Numbered from the stretch's first letter, positions 33,949-44,064 are shown. The stretch is DNA of 63,468 nt from Sporosarcina aquimarina (GCF_019748715.1 NZ_JACLBZ010000037.1:1-63468); one strand, 5' to 3'. Notes: generated from the letters alone by a model not told the origin. Made by a program: numbers and translations.

Positions 33949-34836
33949 ATGAAAAAACCATTGACAATCATCTTATTAAGCTCAGCTATTTTATTGCCTA
34001 ACCATTCAGCGGAGGCAAGCACGATCAAAACTGTCCACATCAGCCAAACGTACACGTGGAATATACTCCAAGGACAAGATAAGGGGATATTCTCTAATTT
34101 CTGGGATAAGTATTGTAGCATCTTGAACAACGAGATTCAGAAGCCAGTAGAGAAGCCACAGCAACCGAATAAACCAGTAGAGAAGCCAGAACAGCCTAGT
34201 AAGCCGGTAGAGAAGCCGGAACAACCGAGCAAACCAGTGGAAAAGCCAGAACAGCCTAGTAAGCCGGTAGAGAAGCCGGAACAACCGAGCGAACCAGTTG
34301 AAAAGCCTGAACAGCCTAGTAAACCAGTAGAGAAGCCGGAACAACCGAGCAAACCAGTGGAAACACCACAACAGCCAAGCACACCGGCTGAAAAACCACA
34401 GCAGCCTAGCACACCGCCAACAGCTGAAAAGCCTGAACAGCAAAAGCCGACTGCAAATGTGTCTGCTGAAGAACAAGCAGTTCTAGATCTAACAAATGCT
34501 GAACGAGCAAAAGCAGGTCTAAAACCATTGCAATTTGACGCAACTCTTCAGAAGTCTGCTAAACAAAAATCAGCAGACATGGCCAAGAACAATTATTTCT
34601 CACACACAAGCCCTACATATGGCTCACCATTTGATCAAATGAAGATGAATGGCATCACATACCGTAAGGCAGCTGAGAATATTGCACAGGGTCAACGGAA
34701 CGCACAAGAAGTCGTAACAGCTTGGATGAACTCAGCAGGTCACAGACAAAATATCTTGACACCAGAGTTCACTCATATTGGAATCGGTTATGATGCGAAC
34801 GGAAATTACTGGACACAACAATTCATTCAAAAATAA
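33949..34836 (+). CDS. Secreted CAP-domain protein with proline-rich repeats (YkwD-like)
   Basis: A 295-residue exported protein. A signal peptide (MKKPLTIILLSSAILL...SAEA) precedes a short region and then nine 10-residue KPVEKPEQPS-type repeats (residues about 65-154). The CAP/SCP domain follows (DLTNAERAKAGLKPLQFDATLQ...KNNYFSH...AAENIAQG...AWMNSAGHRQNILTPEFTHIGIGY...YWTQQFIQ), with the conserved His and Glu. Bacillus YkwD/SafA-like CAP proteins sit in the wall or spore coat. ATG 33949 is chosen because AGAGGAGGT lies 7 bases upstream; ATG 33943 is too close to it. The protein may bind the cell wall through its repeats. Confidence 0.85.
   Translation: MKKPLTIILLSSAILLPNHSAEASTIKTVHISQTYTWNILQGQDKGIFSNFWDKYCSILNNEIQKPVEKPQQPNKPVEKPEQPSKPVEKPEQPSKPVEKPEQPSKPVEKPEQPSEPVEKPEQPSKPVEKPEQPSKPVETPQQPSTPAEKPQQPSTPPTAEKPEQQKPTANVSAEEQAVLDLTNAERAKAGLKPLQFDATLQKSAKQKSADMAKNNYFSHTSPTYGSPFDQMKMNGITYRKAAENIAQGQRNAQEVVTAWMNSAGHRQNILTPEFTHIGIGYDANGNYWTQQFIQK
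34141..34410 (+). repeat. 30-bp coding tandem repeat in the CAP-protein gene
   Basis: Nine 30-bp units encode KPVEKPxQPx. Units 3 and 5 (34201-34230 and 34261-34290) are identical, and alternate units use different codons (CCAGAACAG against CCGGAACAA). This gives a 60-bp higher-order period and shows growth by duplication of unit pairs. Confidence 0.85.
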
Positions 34837-34841
34837 GCGGT

Positions 34842-34873
34842 AGGACGATGGAGAATATTCCATCGTCCTTTTT
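34842..34873 (+). terminator. Intrinsic terminator after CAP-protein gene
   Basis: AGGACGATGGA and TCCATCGTCCT form a perfect 11-bp stem followed by T5. Confidence 0.9.
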
Positions 34874-34924
34874 GCATATAACAGATGAATTTTATGCATA
34901 CTGACTTGCATAGAGGTGAGTTTC

Positions 34925-36343
34925 ATGAAGAACCCCGCATCAATGATAGATAAATATTTTTTGGAAGACTTGTTTTATGGATCATCTGATTTAGTTATCC
35001 AGGAAGTACAATGGACGATAGGGAAAGGTTTCGTTTGTTATTTCACAACCCTAGTAGATACTGTTGAAACGGCTAAACAAATTGAGTTGATGCGTTCGCG
35101 CTCTGAACAAGCGTTGAAAAACTGGGGCACGACAGCTATTTCAACCGTTCAGACCTTCAATCAAGAGCAGTTAATCGAAAGCATTTGTTCAGGCATGACC
35201 CTACTGATCTTCCCGGAGATGAACATTCAAATACAATTATCAACCCAACAGTTCACAGCCCGTTCTCCCGATGAACCAATTGGAGAAACAACCGTCCGCG
35301 GCTCACACGAAGGTTTTGTAGAGTCTTTGGAGCAAAACCTATACATGATTCGAAAAAGGCTTGCCATCCCTGATTTAGTGATTCGTACGGTCAAGATGGG
35401 TAAAGAAAATAATTCTTACGCAACATATATTTATATTGATTCTCTTGCAGATCCGGATGTGGTCCTTGAGGCGGCAAACCGACTTAAGAATATTCCCGGT
35501 GAATATGCCCTAGGCTCTGGACAAATGGAAGATTATCTTGAAGACACGGTTTACTCTCCGTTTCCTCAGCTATTGAATACAGAACGACCGGATCGGGTAG
35601 TGGAAAATTTATTGGAAGGTAAAATTGCTTTTTTAATCGATCATTCACCTACAGTATTAATTGGACCGGTCACGTTTTTTTCGTTTTTCCAATCCCCCGA
35701 TGATTACAATGCCCGCCCTATTGTCGGTACGTTTTATAGACTATTGCGTTTAGGCGGCTTGGCAATGGCTGTTTTACTGCCAGCATTCTATATAGCCGTT
35801 GTGAGTTATCATTTTGAAATTTTACCGAATGATATTAGTCAAAAAGTAAAGCTTACGGTAAATGATCTCCCATACCGGCCTATTATCGAAGCGTTATTTT
35901 TAGAACTCTTCATTGAACTAATTCGGGAGGCCAGTCTCCGATTGCCTACTCCTATTGGTCCGACAATTGGGATTGTGGGCGGACTGGTAATAGGGGATGC
36001 AGTTGTAAACGCAGGGCTCGTATCGAATATCATGATTGTTGTGGTAGCCATAACAGCTATTTCGAGTTATGTCATCCCTTCACCAGAAATGAATATGAGT
36101 ATCCGAATTATTCGTTTCCCGTTTATGATCATGGCCACGTTATTTGGTTTTTTCGGGATGAGTATCATGGCTTTGCTTTTGTATATCCATCTACTTAATC
36201 TTTCGTCACTGAAGCAGCCTTATTTTTCTCCATTAATACCATTTGATGCGTCCCGTCTTTGGGTAGTTTTCTTGAGGCTTCCTTTTTTTCGTCATCATCC
36301 ACAGCAAAAGACATTTTCGTTTTTTCGGAGAGGTAGGAAATGA
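34925..36343 (+). CDS. Spore germination protein, GerA-type A subunit
   Basis: A 472-residue member of the GerA/SpoVAF family. It has a long hydrophilic N-terminal half (residues 1-240), then membrane segments (about 250-450), including the conserved FIELIREASLRLPTPIGPTIGIVGGLVIGDAVVNAGLVSNIMIV block. This is the A subunit of the germinant receptor in the spore inner membrane. Paralogues (gerAA, gerBA, gerKA) cannot be told apart from sequence alone, so the symbol is left blank. I chose ATG 34925 with GAGGTGAG upstream. The B gene overlaps by 4 bases (ATGA). Confidence 0.88.
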   Translation: MKNPASMIDKYFLEDLFYGSSDLVIQEVQWTIGKGFVCYFTTLVDTVETAKQIELMRSRSEQALKNWGTTAISTVQTFNQEQLIESICSGMTLLIFPEMNIQIQLSTQQFTARSPDEPIGETTVRGSHEGFVESLEQNLYMIRKRLAIPDLVIRTVKMGKENNSYATYIYIDSLADPDVVLEAANRLKNIPGEYALGSGQMEDYLEDTVYSPFPQLLNTERPDRVVENLLEGKIAFLIDHSPTVLIGPVTFFSFFQSPDDYNARPIVGTFYRLLRLGGLAMAVLLPAFYIAVVSYHFEILPNDISQKVKLTVNDLPYRPIIEALFLELFIELIREASLRLPTPIGPTIGIVGGLVIGDAVVNAGLVSNIMIVVVAITAISSYVIPSPEMNMSIRIIRFPFMIMATLFGFFGMSIMALLLYIHLLNLSSLKQPYFSPLIPFDASRLWVVFLRLPFFRHHPQQKTFSFFRRGRK

Positions 36344-37383
36344 TGATGTTTGAACTATCCAAAACTCAATTCTTCTGTATATTATTTTTTATACAGACAG
36401 GCGGCGTCTTTATCTCTTTTCAGCATTACTTGATTCAAGATGCGAAACAAAATAGCTGGTTGGTATTTTTAGTGATTGCCCTCATGCAATACTTGCTGTT
36501 TCTTCTCTTTGAAAAGACTTATCACGCGTTGCGCGTACCCACATTCATTCGCTGGGTATTCAAAATCTACTGGTTGCTTGTCATCATCAGCGGACTCAGT
36601 TTTATCATCTATTTATTGTCGTTATGGACGTTACCAGACACGCCTATTATTGTGACAACGGCTATCATTCTTATTGTTTCGTATTATGCGAACTACGGAA
36701 AGGTAACTGCTGTATTAAACATTTGGACAATCGCCATACCTGTAGTTATTTTTATCGTAATCACCTGGCTATTAGCCGTCCCTCATTTGGATTGGTACAG
36801 GATGGCTCCCCAAATGGATTTTAATGTGGTGAAAATGGCAAGAGCGTTTTTAGTCGCGACAGCACCGATGATTGGCTTGGAGTTTTATTTATTTTTACGC
36901 CCCTTTGTTAAAGAAGTAAGATCATTGGCGGGCTGGCCGTTATTCTCCTATCAAATGAGTTGGACGTTTTTTTATTTAGCAACCATCCTCGTCAACCAAT
37001 TATTCTTTGGGATAGAGGAAATCAAGACCATCCCGCAGCCCACTTTATACATGATGAAATCTTTAACATTGTCTTTCATTGAACGGGCGGACTTGTTTTA
37101 TATGATTGCATGGATCATATGGAGTATTGTCACAGTCATTTTATACATTTTCTTCGTTGTGATGACTTGGCCAGCCGACAATGAGAGCAAACGAAGACGG
37201 CAAAATATAGTTATCCACCTATTTTTATTGGCAGTCATTGGTTTTTTTGTTTCAAAGGAAAGAAATGAATGGATTCGAGAAATAGTGAATTATCTACACT
37301 TAGCAATAGGTATCGTCTTGCCTATCATTCTCATTCTTCTAAAGAAGGGGCTGAATAAATGGATAAAAGACTCCTCGTCTTAA
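36340..37383 (+). CDS. Spore germination protein, GerA-type B subunit (permease-like)
   Basis: A 347-residue integral membrane protein with about ten helices, of the GerAB/spore germination permease family (APC superfamily fold). The FELSKTQFFCILFFIQTGGVFISFQ opening and the GLEFYLFLRPFVKE and IWSIVTVILYIFFVV blocks fit. The B subunit is thought to bind the germinant. It starts at ATG 36340, overlapping the A gene by 4 bases. The C gene begins 25 bases before its end, so the three are translationally coupled. Confidence 0.88.
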   Translation: MMMFELSKTQFFCILFFIQTGGVFISFQHYLIQDAKQNSWLVFLVIALMQYLLFLLFEKTYHALRVPTFIRWVFKIYWLLVIISGLSFIIYLLSLWTLPDTPIIVTTAIILIVSYYANYGKVTAVLNIWTIAIPVVIFIVITWLLAVPHLDWYRMAPQMDFNVVKMARAFLVATAPMIGLEFYLFLRPFVKEVRSLAGWPLFSYQMSWTFFYLATILVNQLFFGIEEIKTIPQPTLYMMKSLTLSFIERADLFYMIAWIIWSIVTVILYIFFVVMTWPADNESKRRRQNIVIHLFLLAVIGFFVSKERNEWIREIVNYLHLAIGIVLPIILILLKKGLNKWIKDSSS

Positions 37384-38423
37384 TACTGTCCTCTTTACTG
37401 CTCAGCGGTTGCTGGGATGAGCTTTTATTTAAAGATGTGACCATCGTTCCGCTTGCGGGAATGGAAGGAGGCGATGACGATGTTCACATGACATTTGCTT
37501 TCCCAGTATTTGATGGTAATCAGATCAAATTTTCAACATCCAAAGGGAAAGGGAATTCCATGAAGGAAGCTCAAATGAACGCCAACTACAGTACGAAGGA
37601 AGCGCTAAATTTATCTAAAATGGAAGTTCTTCTTGTCTCTGAAGAGATGGCTCGAGATGATCTATATCAGTATCTAGATAACGTCTATAGAGCGCCCAGA
37701 AACCGTCTGCAAAGTTACATGGCTTTGGTAGAGGGCGATATCCAGACATATTTTAATCCTTCTGGTGATTTACAAGGGGAAGTATCCAATTACTATACAG
37801 AGCTTTTATTGACCGGAAAGATTTACACATATTTTCCCCCTGCAAACCTGCAGCGTGCAGGTACCTTGTTATTAGAAAACACACAGGACCTTGCATTGCC
37901 TTATCTAAGAATAGATGAGGAAGGGCTACCTCAATTGGTAGGTGTGGGATTGTTTTCGGGAAAGGATTTTACAGGTCATGTTTTAGAGAGGAGAGAAGCA
38001 ATGCTCGCTACGCTCTTAAGTGGGGAGAAAGGTAAATTCACCCGCTTCAGCTATAAACTAGAGAATGATGAAAAAGAAAACGAACTGACATTTGACGTTT
38101 TGAAAGTAAAAGATAATTGGGATATTTTGAACGATCGTATAATAATCCGCATGAAACTGAAAGCGACTATGGAAGCATTTCCTGATTATCACCATAATAC
38201 ACAAGCAGTAGAGAAACAACTATCGGAAAAGTTAACGAAAGACTTCAATGATGTGGTCGGCAAAATGCAGGAAGCAAAAAGCGATATGATCGGTCTCGGT
38301 CGCAAAGTACAAGCATTTCATCCTGAAATTTGGAATCGCGGAAGATGGCAGGACACTTTTTCAGAGCTGCCGATCACGGTGGAAGCAGAGCTGACATTCC
38401 GTGATTTAGGTATTCTAGAATAA
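37359..38423 (+). CDS. Spore germination lipoprotein, GerA-type C subunit
   Basis: A 354-residue lipoprotein of the Ger(x)C family. The signal with lipobox LLLSGC makes Cys18 the lipidated residue, followed by the family's WDE start of the mature protein. Further landmarks are the KGNSMKEAQMNAN helix, a KMEVLLVSEEMARDDLYQYLD block, and a C-terminal three-layer domain. With the A and B subunits it forms one germinant receptor. In Bacillus such tricistrons are transcribed by forespore sigma-G; I did not find a convincing sigma-G promoter by eye. The gene ends at the bidirectional terminator. Confidence 0.88.
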   Translation: MDKRLLVLILSSLLLSGCWDELLFKDVTIVPLAGMEGGDDDVHMTFAFPVFDGNQIKFSTSKGKGNSMKEAQMNANYSTKEALNLSKMEVLLVSEEMARDDLYQYLDNVYRAPRNRLQSYMALVEGDIQTYFNPSGDLQGEVSNYYTELLLTGKIYTYFPPANLQRAGTLLLENTQDLALPYLRIDEEGLPQLVGVGLFSGKDFTGHVLERREAMLATLLSGEKGKFTRFSYKLENDEKENELTFDVLKVKDNWDILNDRIIIRMKLKATMEAFPDYHHNTQAVEKQLSEKLTKDFNDVVGKMQEAKSDMIGLGRKVQAFHPEIWNRGRWQDTFSELPITVEAELTFRDLGILE

Positions 38424-38453
38424 AAAGGCCAGCAGAAAATCACTGCTGGCTTT
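38424..38453. terminator. Bidirectional intrinsic terminator, germination operon / MATE gene
   Basis: AAAGGCCAGCAG pairs with CTGCTGGCTTT (one bulge), with T-rich sequence on both sides. It serves both converging genes and overlaps the end of the MATE gene. Confidence 0.75.
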
Positions 38454-39792
38454 GTCTTTTTTGGATATAGCGTAAGCGAAAAGAAAGAATGACCGCACCG
38501 ACTGTCAATCCTGTGATAAGTCCGACCCAATAGCCATACGCTCCTAAACTCGTATAACCAGCCAAAACGTACCCTACCGGCAGACCAATCACCCAAAATG
38601 AAATGACACCAACCAAAAACGTCATCGTTACGTCTTTGTAACCTCGCAGAGCGCCTTGAATAGGTGCTTGCACTGCATCGGACAGTTGGAAGAACGCTGC
38701 ATAGACAAAAAAGTGAATGGCGAGTGCAATAATTGCTGGATCCGGCGTATACATAGAAGCGATGGCTTCACGGAACGTCAGTAAGATGAATATGGATAGG
38801 AAACTGAACAATACGGCAAACCCAATTCCGAGATACGTAAACTCCCGGGCATCTTTTGGCCGATTGCCGCCAATTGATTGACCAACCAAAATCGTCGTAC
38901 CCATCGATACGCTTAGCGGCACCATATAAAGTAAAGAAGTAAAATTCAAAGCGATCTGGTGCGCAGAAATCACCTGGGCAGTATAGCCGCTCATGAGTAA
39001 CGTTACAACTGAGAAAATACTCGTTTCCACGAAAATCGAAAGACCAATCGGCACACCGACCAATAATATCTCTTTCCACTTCGTAAACGATACAGGTTGC
39101 CATTCTTGGAACAAAGCAAACTCTTTAAAGTGCTTAGATGACCAAGCGATTAACGTGGCTATGAAGAATACTAACCAATACGTAATTCCAGAAGCATAGC
39201 CCGCACCCGCTCCGCCTAATTCAGGAAAACCAAAATTCCCGAAAATCAATAAGTAGTTCAAGACAATATTAATCGGAGCAGATAATAAAATAATGAACAT
39301 GGACACTCGAGTTGCACCTAAGGCATCGAAAAAAGAACGCAACACGGTATAGGCCATCAGCGGTACCAAGCCGACACTCATACCGGTCAAGTAATTCGTA
39401 GCAACTTCCACAACTTGATCATCGAGCGGCATTTTGGTGATCGCAGGCAAGATCCCCCACTTGATCAATACAAAAATGATTGCCGAAAGAGTGAGGGAAA
39501 CGTATAATGCTTGCTGGACAGTAGGCCGGATCGCACTTTTATTCTTCGAGCCGATTTGCTGTGCAATAATAGGGGTAAGACCCATCAAGATACCAGATAG
39601 CCCTGTGTAGACAGGGATCCAGAAAGAAGAACCGATCGTGACGCCTGCTAAATGATAGGTATCATAGCGTCCGGTCATCAGGATATCGAAGAAAGACATC
39701 AAGTAGAGTGCAACTTGAGTAATTAAAATCGGCAGCATGATTTTAATGAATAACGAGCTTTTCTGTTTTAATGTGTTCTCAGCAATAGACAT
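38440..39792 (-). CDS. MATE-family multidrug efflux transporter (NorM-like)
   Basis: A 450-residue protein with twelve helices in two halves. The opening is LPILITQVALYLMSFFDILMTGRYD, followed by VGIPVG...GLTPIIAQQIGSKNK-type segments, a QALYVSLTL block and VPIGLSIFVETSIFS in the second half. MATE transporters export cationic drugs and dyes with Na+ or H+. The assignment to NorM-like rather than MepA/DinF-like is provisional. I set the start at 39792 (MSIAENT) because AGAGGAA lies 9 bases before it; the ATG at 39801 is too close to it. Confidence 0.85.
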   Translation of the reverse strand: MSIAENTLKQKSSLFIKIMLPILITQVALYLMSFFDILMTGRYDTYHLAGVTIGSSFWIPVYTGLSGILMGLTPIIAQQIGSKNKSAIRPTVQQALYVSLTLSAIIFVLIKWGILPAITKMPLDDQVVEVATNYLTGMSVGLVPLMAYTVLRSFFDALGATRVSMFIILLSAPINIVLNYLLIFGNFGFPELGGAGAGYASGITYWLVFFIATLIAWSSKHFKEFALFQEWQPVSFTKWKEILLVGVPIGLSIFVETSIFSVVTLLMSGYTAQVISAHQIALNFTSLLYMVPLSVSMGTTILVGQSIGGNRPKDAREFTYLGIGFAVLFSFLSIFILLTFREAIASMYTPDPAIIALAIHFFVYAAFFQLSDAVQAPIQGALRGYKDVTMTFLVGVISFWVIGLPVGYVLAGYTSLGAYGYWVGLITGLTVGAVILSFRLRYIQKRQSQQ

Positions 39793-39892
39793 AGTTTTCA
39801 TTTCCTCTATAATTATTTTTCAATGGCTATTGTATCATGAAAAACAAAGCGAAAATTACATTACATAAGATTTACAAGGAAGGATGGGAAGA

Positions 39893-40969
39893 ATGAAGCG
39901 ACCGGTAATTGTATTAACAGGTGGCGGTACGGCAGGGCATGTATCCGTCAATCAAGCTTTAATCCCGGTTTTATTGGGTAAAGGATATAGTGTGCACTAC
40001 ATTGGTTCACATGAAGGGATAGAAAGAGAGTTAATCGGAGATGGACATCCTGAAGTGGTCTATCACTCTATACAAAGTGGGAAGTTGCGGCGTTATTTTT
40101 CCATGAAAAACTTTACCGATCCATTTCGCGTGGGAGCAGGTACCTTTCAGGCATTGTCTATTATAAGAAAGCTCAAGCCAGAAATCATTTTCTCTAAAGG
40201 TGGGTTCGTTTCGGTTCCTGTTGTGATGGCGGCTAAGCTGGCCAATGTGCCCGTTGTAGTCCACGAATCCGATGTCACGCCAGGATTAGCAAATAAACTC
40301 GCATTGCCGTTTTCTTCGCAGATTTTCACCGTGTTTGAGCAAACGCTGCAATATGTGCCGGCTGGAAAATCTACTTGCACGGGTCCTATTATCCGTCCTG
40401 AACTTTTTAACGGCAGCAAAGAAGAAGGTTTGCGCATAGCGGGGTTAAAATCCGACCGTCCAATATTCATCGTCATGGGCGGAAGCCAAGGCTCAGCCGT
40501 ATTGAATGAAGCGATACGCGGTGAATTGCCTCAACTGTTGAAAAATTATCAGATCATTCATTTATGCGGGAAAGGAAATGCAGTTCATGAGCTAAACGAC
40601 TTAGCAGGCTACGTTCAATTTGAGTATGTAACAGGGGAATTGCCTCATTTGCTGGCGGCTTCCGATTACGCGATCTCACGCGCCGGCTCCAATGCAATTT
40701 TCGAGCTGCTCGCTATCCATAAACCTATGCTACTCGTTCCGCTCGCTGCATCCAAAAGTAGGGGAGATCAACTACTGAATGCATCTTATTTCGAATCGAA
40801 AGGATTAGCGCTTAAAGTAGAGGAAGAACATCTTGCAGATCAGCCGATGGATGAACTCTTCAAAAATCTGGAGCAAGAAAAAACTCGACTGCTGTCGAAT
40901 ATTGAAAAAACGACAGAACCAAAAACCCCTGAGAAAATGGCTGAAATGATTTTGTCTTTTCAGAAATAA
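39893..40969 (+). CDS. murG: MurG-type GlcNAc transferase
   Basis: A 358-residue GT28 glycosyltransferase that adds GlcNAc to lipid I to make lipid II. Landmarks are VLTGGGTAGHVSVNQAL (lipid I side), FSKGGFVSVPVVMAA, HESDVTPGLANKLAL, MGGSQGSAVLNEAI (UDP-GlcNAc pocket) and YAISRAGSNAIFELLAIHKPMLLVPL. The usual site of murG is the division cluster. This gene lies alone before odhA, so it could be a second MurG-type paralogue, as some Bacillus species have. ATG 39893 is used, with GGAAGG 9 bases upstream. Confidence 0.85.
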   Translation: MKRPVIVLTGGGTAGHVSVNQALIPVLLGKGYSVHYIGSHEGIERELIGDGHPEVVYHSIQSGKLRRYFSMKNFTDPFRVGAGTFQALSIIRKLKPEIIFSKGGFVSVPVVMAAKLANVPVVVHESDVTPGLANKLALPFSSQIFTVFEQTLQYVPAGKSTCTGPIIRPELFNGSKEEGLRIAGLKSDRPIFIVMGGSQGSAVLNEAIRGELPQLLKNYQIIHLCGKGNAVHELNDLAGYVQFEYVTGELPHLLAASDYAISRAGSNAIFELLAIHKPMLLVPLAASKSRGDQLLNASYFESKGLALKVEEEHLADQPMDELFKNLEQEKTRLLSNIEKTTEPKTPEKMAEMILSFQK

Positions 40970-41157
40970 AAAACAATAGCAATACACCTTTGTCAAAGAC
41001 TTTGTCGCGATTTTCATGTTTTTTTTCGTGTCCTTTATAGAAAAGTTCACAACTTTGTATTAATCCCTTTCAGTTCTAGGATTTGCGTGCTATTATTGTA
41101 TGGAAGTATATAAAATAATCACAACAAGCCAATAGGCAAATGTGGAGGTAATATTAC

Positions 41158-43968
41158 ATGTCGAACATTGTGGATTCCCATCGTTCCCCGTATTCTGCTT
41201 TTTCGGGTCCAAACCTTGGGTATGTAATGGAAATGTATGATCTGTTTAAAACAGATCCAGATGCAGTTGATCCTGAGTTAGCAGAGCTATTCAGGAATTT
41301 TGGTGCGCCTCAGATCGATGAGTCCGGCGAAGTAGCAGTTGTAGCGCAAGGTTCACAAACAGATCTGCGCAAAGTACTTGCCGTCTATTCTTTACTAGAA
41401 GCCATTCGCTCGTATGGGCATCTTGCAGCAGACATTTATCCATTAAACGATCGACCAAAGGATACATCACGTCTAGAATTGTCATATCACGGATTGACAG
41501 ACAGCGATCTGGTCGGATTGCCAGCATCTTTGTTCTTGAAAAATGTTCCACCAACAGTGGAAAACGGATTGGATGCAATGAATTACCTGAAATCTTTATA
41601 TACAGGTTCCATCGCATATGAGTTTTCACACTTAATCGACGAAACTGAGCGTAACTGGATTCAAACTAAAATTGAAAACGGCGACGTGCAGTCAAGCTTG
41701 CAAGGCGATGAGAAAAAGGAACTTCTCGAACGCTTGACGAAAATTGAAGGTTTCGAGAAATTTATTCACCGTACATTCGTCGGAGCCAAGCGCTTCTCTA
41801 TAGAAGGAGTGGACACTCTTGTCGTATTGATCGATGAATTGGTTCGCCGTTCTGAAGAAGCGAAAGTACAAAAAATGTTGATTGGCATGGCTCACCGCGG
41901 ACGTTTGAACGTGTTGACACATAATCTAAATAAACCGTATGAAATGATGTTTGCAGAATTTGCAGGCGTACCGGCATCCCCATTCTTACCAAAAGACGGC
42001 TCATTGGAAGTTACGCGCGGTTGGTTTGGCGACGTAAAATACCATATGGGTGCTCTTTACAAAGGTGAATCCGGTCTAAACCGTTTCTTAGCCTATAACC
42101 CTTCACATTTAGAAGTTGTGAATCCAGTTATTACAGGACAAACTCGGGCTGCACAGGAGAACACAGATCAGCCAGGGATTCCAAAACAAGATACAAATGC
42201 AGCGTATGCGGTACTTGTACACGGTGACGCAGCATTCCCAGGACAAGGTATTGTACCTGAATCATTCAACTACAGTCGTGTACGGGGCTTCAGAACAGGC
42301 GGATCTATTCATGTAATCGCCAATAATACTATTGGCTTTACGACTGAATACTATGATTCTCGTTCCACGCATTATGCGTCCGATCCAGCAAAAGGCTTTG
42401 AGGTGCCTATATTCCACGTGAATGCAGACCACCCGGAAGAAGTTCTTGCTGTAGCGAAGTTAGCATTTGAATACCGTCAAAAGTTCGGTAAAGACGTCCT
42501 AATTGACCTGATCGGTTACCGCCGTTACGGACACAATGAAATGGACGAGCCGCTCGTAACAAACCCAGTGATGTATCATGAGATTCATAAGCATCCAACA
42601 GTTCGCCAAATCTACGGACAGCGTCTGGTGGAACAGAAAATCATGACAGACGAAGAAGTGCAGCAGATGGACCGATCCGTCATCGCGTCTATGCAAGAAG
42701 CTTACGACCGTGTGAAGGAAGATTCTGCAGACGCTCCAAAAACTTCGAATGCCACACCAGAAGGGGTACTTGCTGGACTACCGCGTGATCTTGAAACAGG
42801 TGTTGCAGAAGATCGTCTTCGTAAAATGAATGAAGATCTATTGACATATCCATCTGAATTCACGGTATTTAGCAAACTGGATAAAATCCTTAAAAGACGT
42901 GAAGAACCGTTTAACGGAAAAGGTAAAATCGACTGGGCGCACGCTGAGCAACTCGCATTCGGTTCTATTTTACAGGACGGCAAACCAATCCGTATGTCTG
43001 GTCAAGATATCCAGCGCGGTACATTTGCTCAACGTCACCTAGTTCTCCATGATGAAAAAACAGGTGAAGAATTCGTTCCGTTGCATCATATTGGTGGCTC
43101 CAACGCTTCGTTCGTGGCATACAACAGCCCATTAACGGAAGCGGGTATCGTCGGTTATGAATTCGGCTACAACTTGGAAGAAGACAAAACGATGTCCATC
43201 TGGGAAGCACAATACGGTGACTTCTCGAACATGGCACAAGTTATGTTTGATCAGTTTGTATCTTCCAGCTTCTCCAAGTGGGGTCAGCAATCAGGACTTG
43301 TCTTGTTATTGCCGCACGCATTTGAAGGACAAGGACCTGAGCACTCCAGCGCTCGTATCGAACGTTATTTACAACTGTGTGCAGAAAATAACTGGACAGT
43401 TGCGAACATCTCAAGTGCAGCTAACTACTTCCACGTATTGCGTCGTCAATCGAAGATTCTTGGAAGTGAAGCAGAGCGTCCGTTAGTTATTGCGACACCT
43501 AAGTCGTTATTGCGTCATCCACTAGTTGGGGCAGACGTCAATGACTTAGTGGAAGGACACTTTAAAACAGTGCTTGAACAGCCGGGTACGGGTACGAAGC
43601 CTGAAAAAGTTAAGAAAATTTTATTTGCAAGCGGTAAGGTAGCAATCGATCTTGCAGAGAAAATTAAAGATGGCGAAGGATTTGACTACTTGCACGTCAT
43701 TCGTGTAGAGCAGCTCTACCCATTCCCATCCGACAAAATCAAAGAAATCCTTGCTCGCTTCCCGAAAGTGAAAGACTTGGTATGGGTACAAGAAGAACCT
43801 AAAAATATGGGTACTTGGTCGTTTGCATATCCGTACTTGGAAGAGTTGGCAGATGGCAAGGACATTTCATATGTTGGTCGTATTCACCGTTCCAGCCCGT
43901 CAGAAGGCGACGGAGCTTCTCATAAAGTTGAACAAAATCGAATTATTGAAGAAGCATTAAAAAAGTGA
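41158..43968 (+). CDS. odhA: 2-Oxoglutarate dehydrogenase E1 component
   Basis: A 936-residue thiamine-diphosphate enzyme that decarboxylates 2-oxoglutarate in the TCA cycle. The HGDAAFPGQGIV segment and DLIGYRRYGHNEMDEP (ThDP/Mg site), FAQRHLVLHDE, and a C-terminal transketolase-like half are all present. Its N-terminus is short, as in Bacillus-type E1o. It passes succinyl to the lipoyl arm of OdhB, encoded 96 bases downstream. ATG 41158 has the site GGAGGTAAT. The lipoamide dehydrogenase subunit is not in the window and is presumably shared with another complex. Confidence 0.97.
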   Translation: MSNIVDSHRSPYSAFSGPNLGYVMEMYDLFKTDPDAVDPELAELFRNFGAPQIDESGEVAVVAQGSQTDLRKVLAVYSLLEAIRSYGHLAADIYPLNDRPKDTSRLELSYHGLTDSDLVGLPASLFLKNVPPTVENGLDAMNYLKSLYTGSIAYEFSHLIDETERNWIQTKIENGDVQSSLQGDEKKELLERLTKIEGFEKFIHRTFVGAKRFSIEGVDTLVVLIDELVRRSEEAKVQKMLIGMAHRGRLNVLTHNLNKPYEMMFAEFAGVPASPFLPKDGSLEVTRGWFGDVKYHMGALYKGESGLNRFLAYNPSHLEVVNPVITGQTRAAQENTDQPGIPKQDTNAAYAVLVHGDAAFPGQGIVPESFNYSRVRGFRTGGSIHVIANNTIGFTTEYYDSRSTHYASDPAKGFEVPIFHVNADHPEEVLAVAKLAFEYRQKFGKDVLIDLIGYRRYGHNEMDEPLVTNPVMYHEIHKHPTVRQIYGQRLVEQKIMTDEEVQQMDRSVIASMQEAYDRVKEDSADAPKTSNATPEGVLAGLPRDLETGVAEDRLRKMNEDLLTYPSEFTVFSKLDKILKRREEPFNGKGKIDWAHAEQLAFGSILQDGKPIRMSGQDIQRGTFAQRHLVLHDEKTGEEFVPLHHIGGSNASFVAYNSPLTEAGIVGYEFGYNLEEDKTMSIWEAQYGDFSNMAQVMFDQFVSSSFSKWGQQSGLVLLLPHAFEGQGPEHSSARIERYLQLCAENNWTVANISSAANYFHVLRRQSKILGSEAERPLVIATPKSLLRHPLVGADVNDLVEGHFKTVLEQPGTGTKPEKVKKILFASGKVAIDLAEKIKDGEGFDYLHVIRVEQLYPFPSDKIKEILARFPKVKDLVWVQEEPKNMGTWSFAYPYLEELADGKDISYVGRIHRSSPSEGDGASHKVEQNRIIEEALKK

Positions 43969-44064
43969 TATAACAAATAAGGAAGCTTTTCAAAAACAGT
44001 CAAAAACTACTTATACAAAAGTAGCTATCCGTGAAAACGGTACACCTACGAGGAGGAATTTATT

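Noticed and set aside
34141..34410. CRISPR-like array (regular 30-bp units)
   Set aside because: Units are directly adjacent without unique spacers, and they code in frame for KPVEKPEQPS repeats.
34006..34476. Long minus-strand frames opposite the CAP-protein gene (Leu/Arg- or Gly/Cys-rich)
   Set aside because: They are shadows of the 30-bp coding repeat and have no ribosome binding site.
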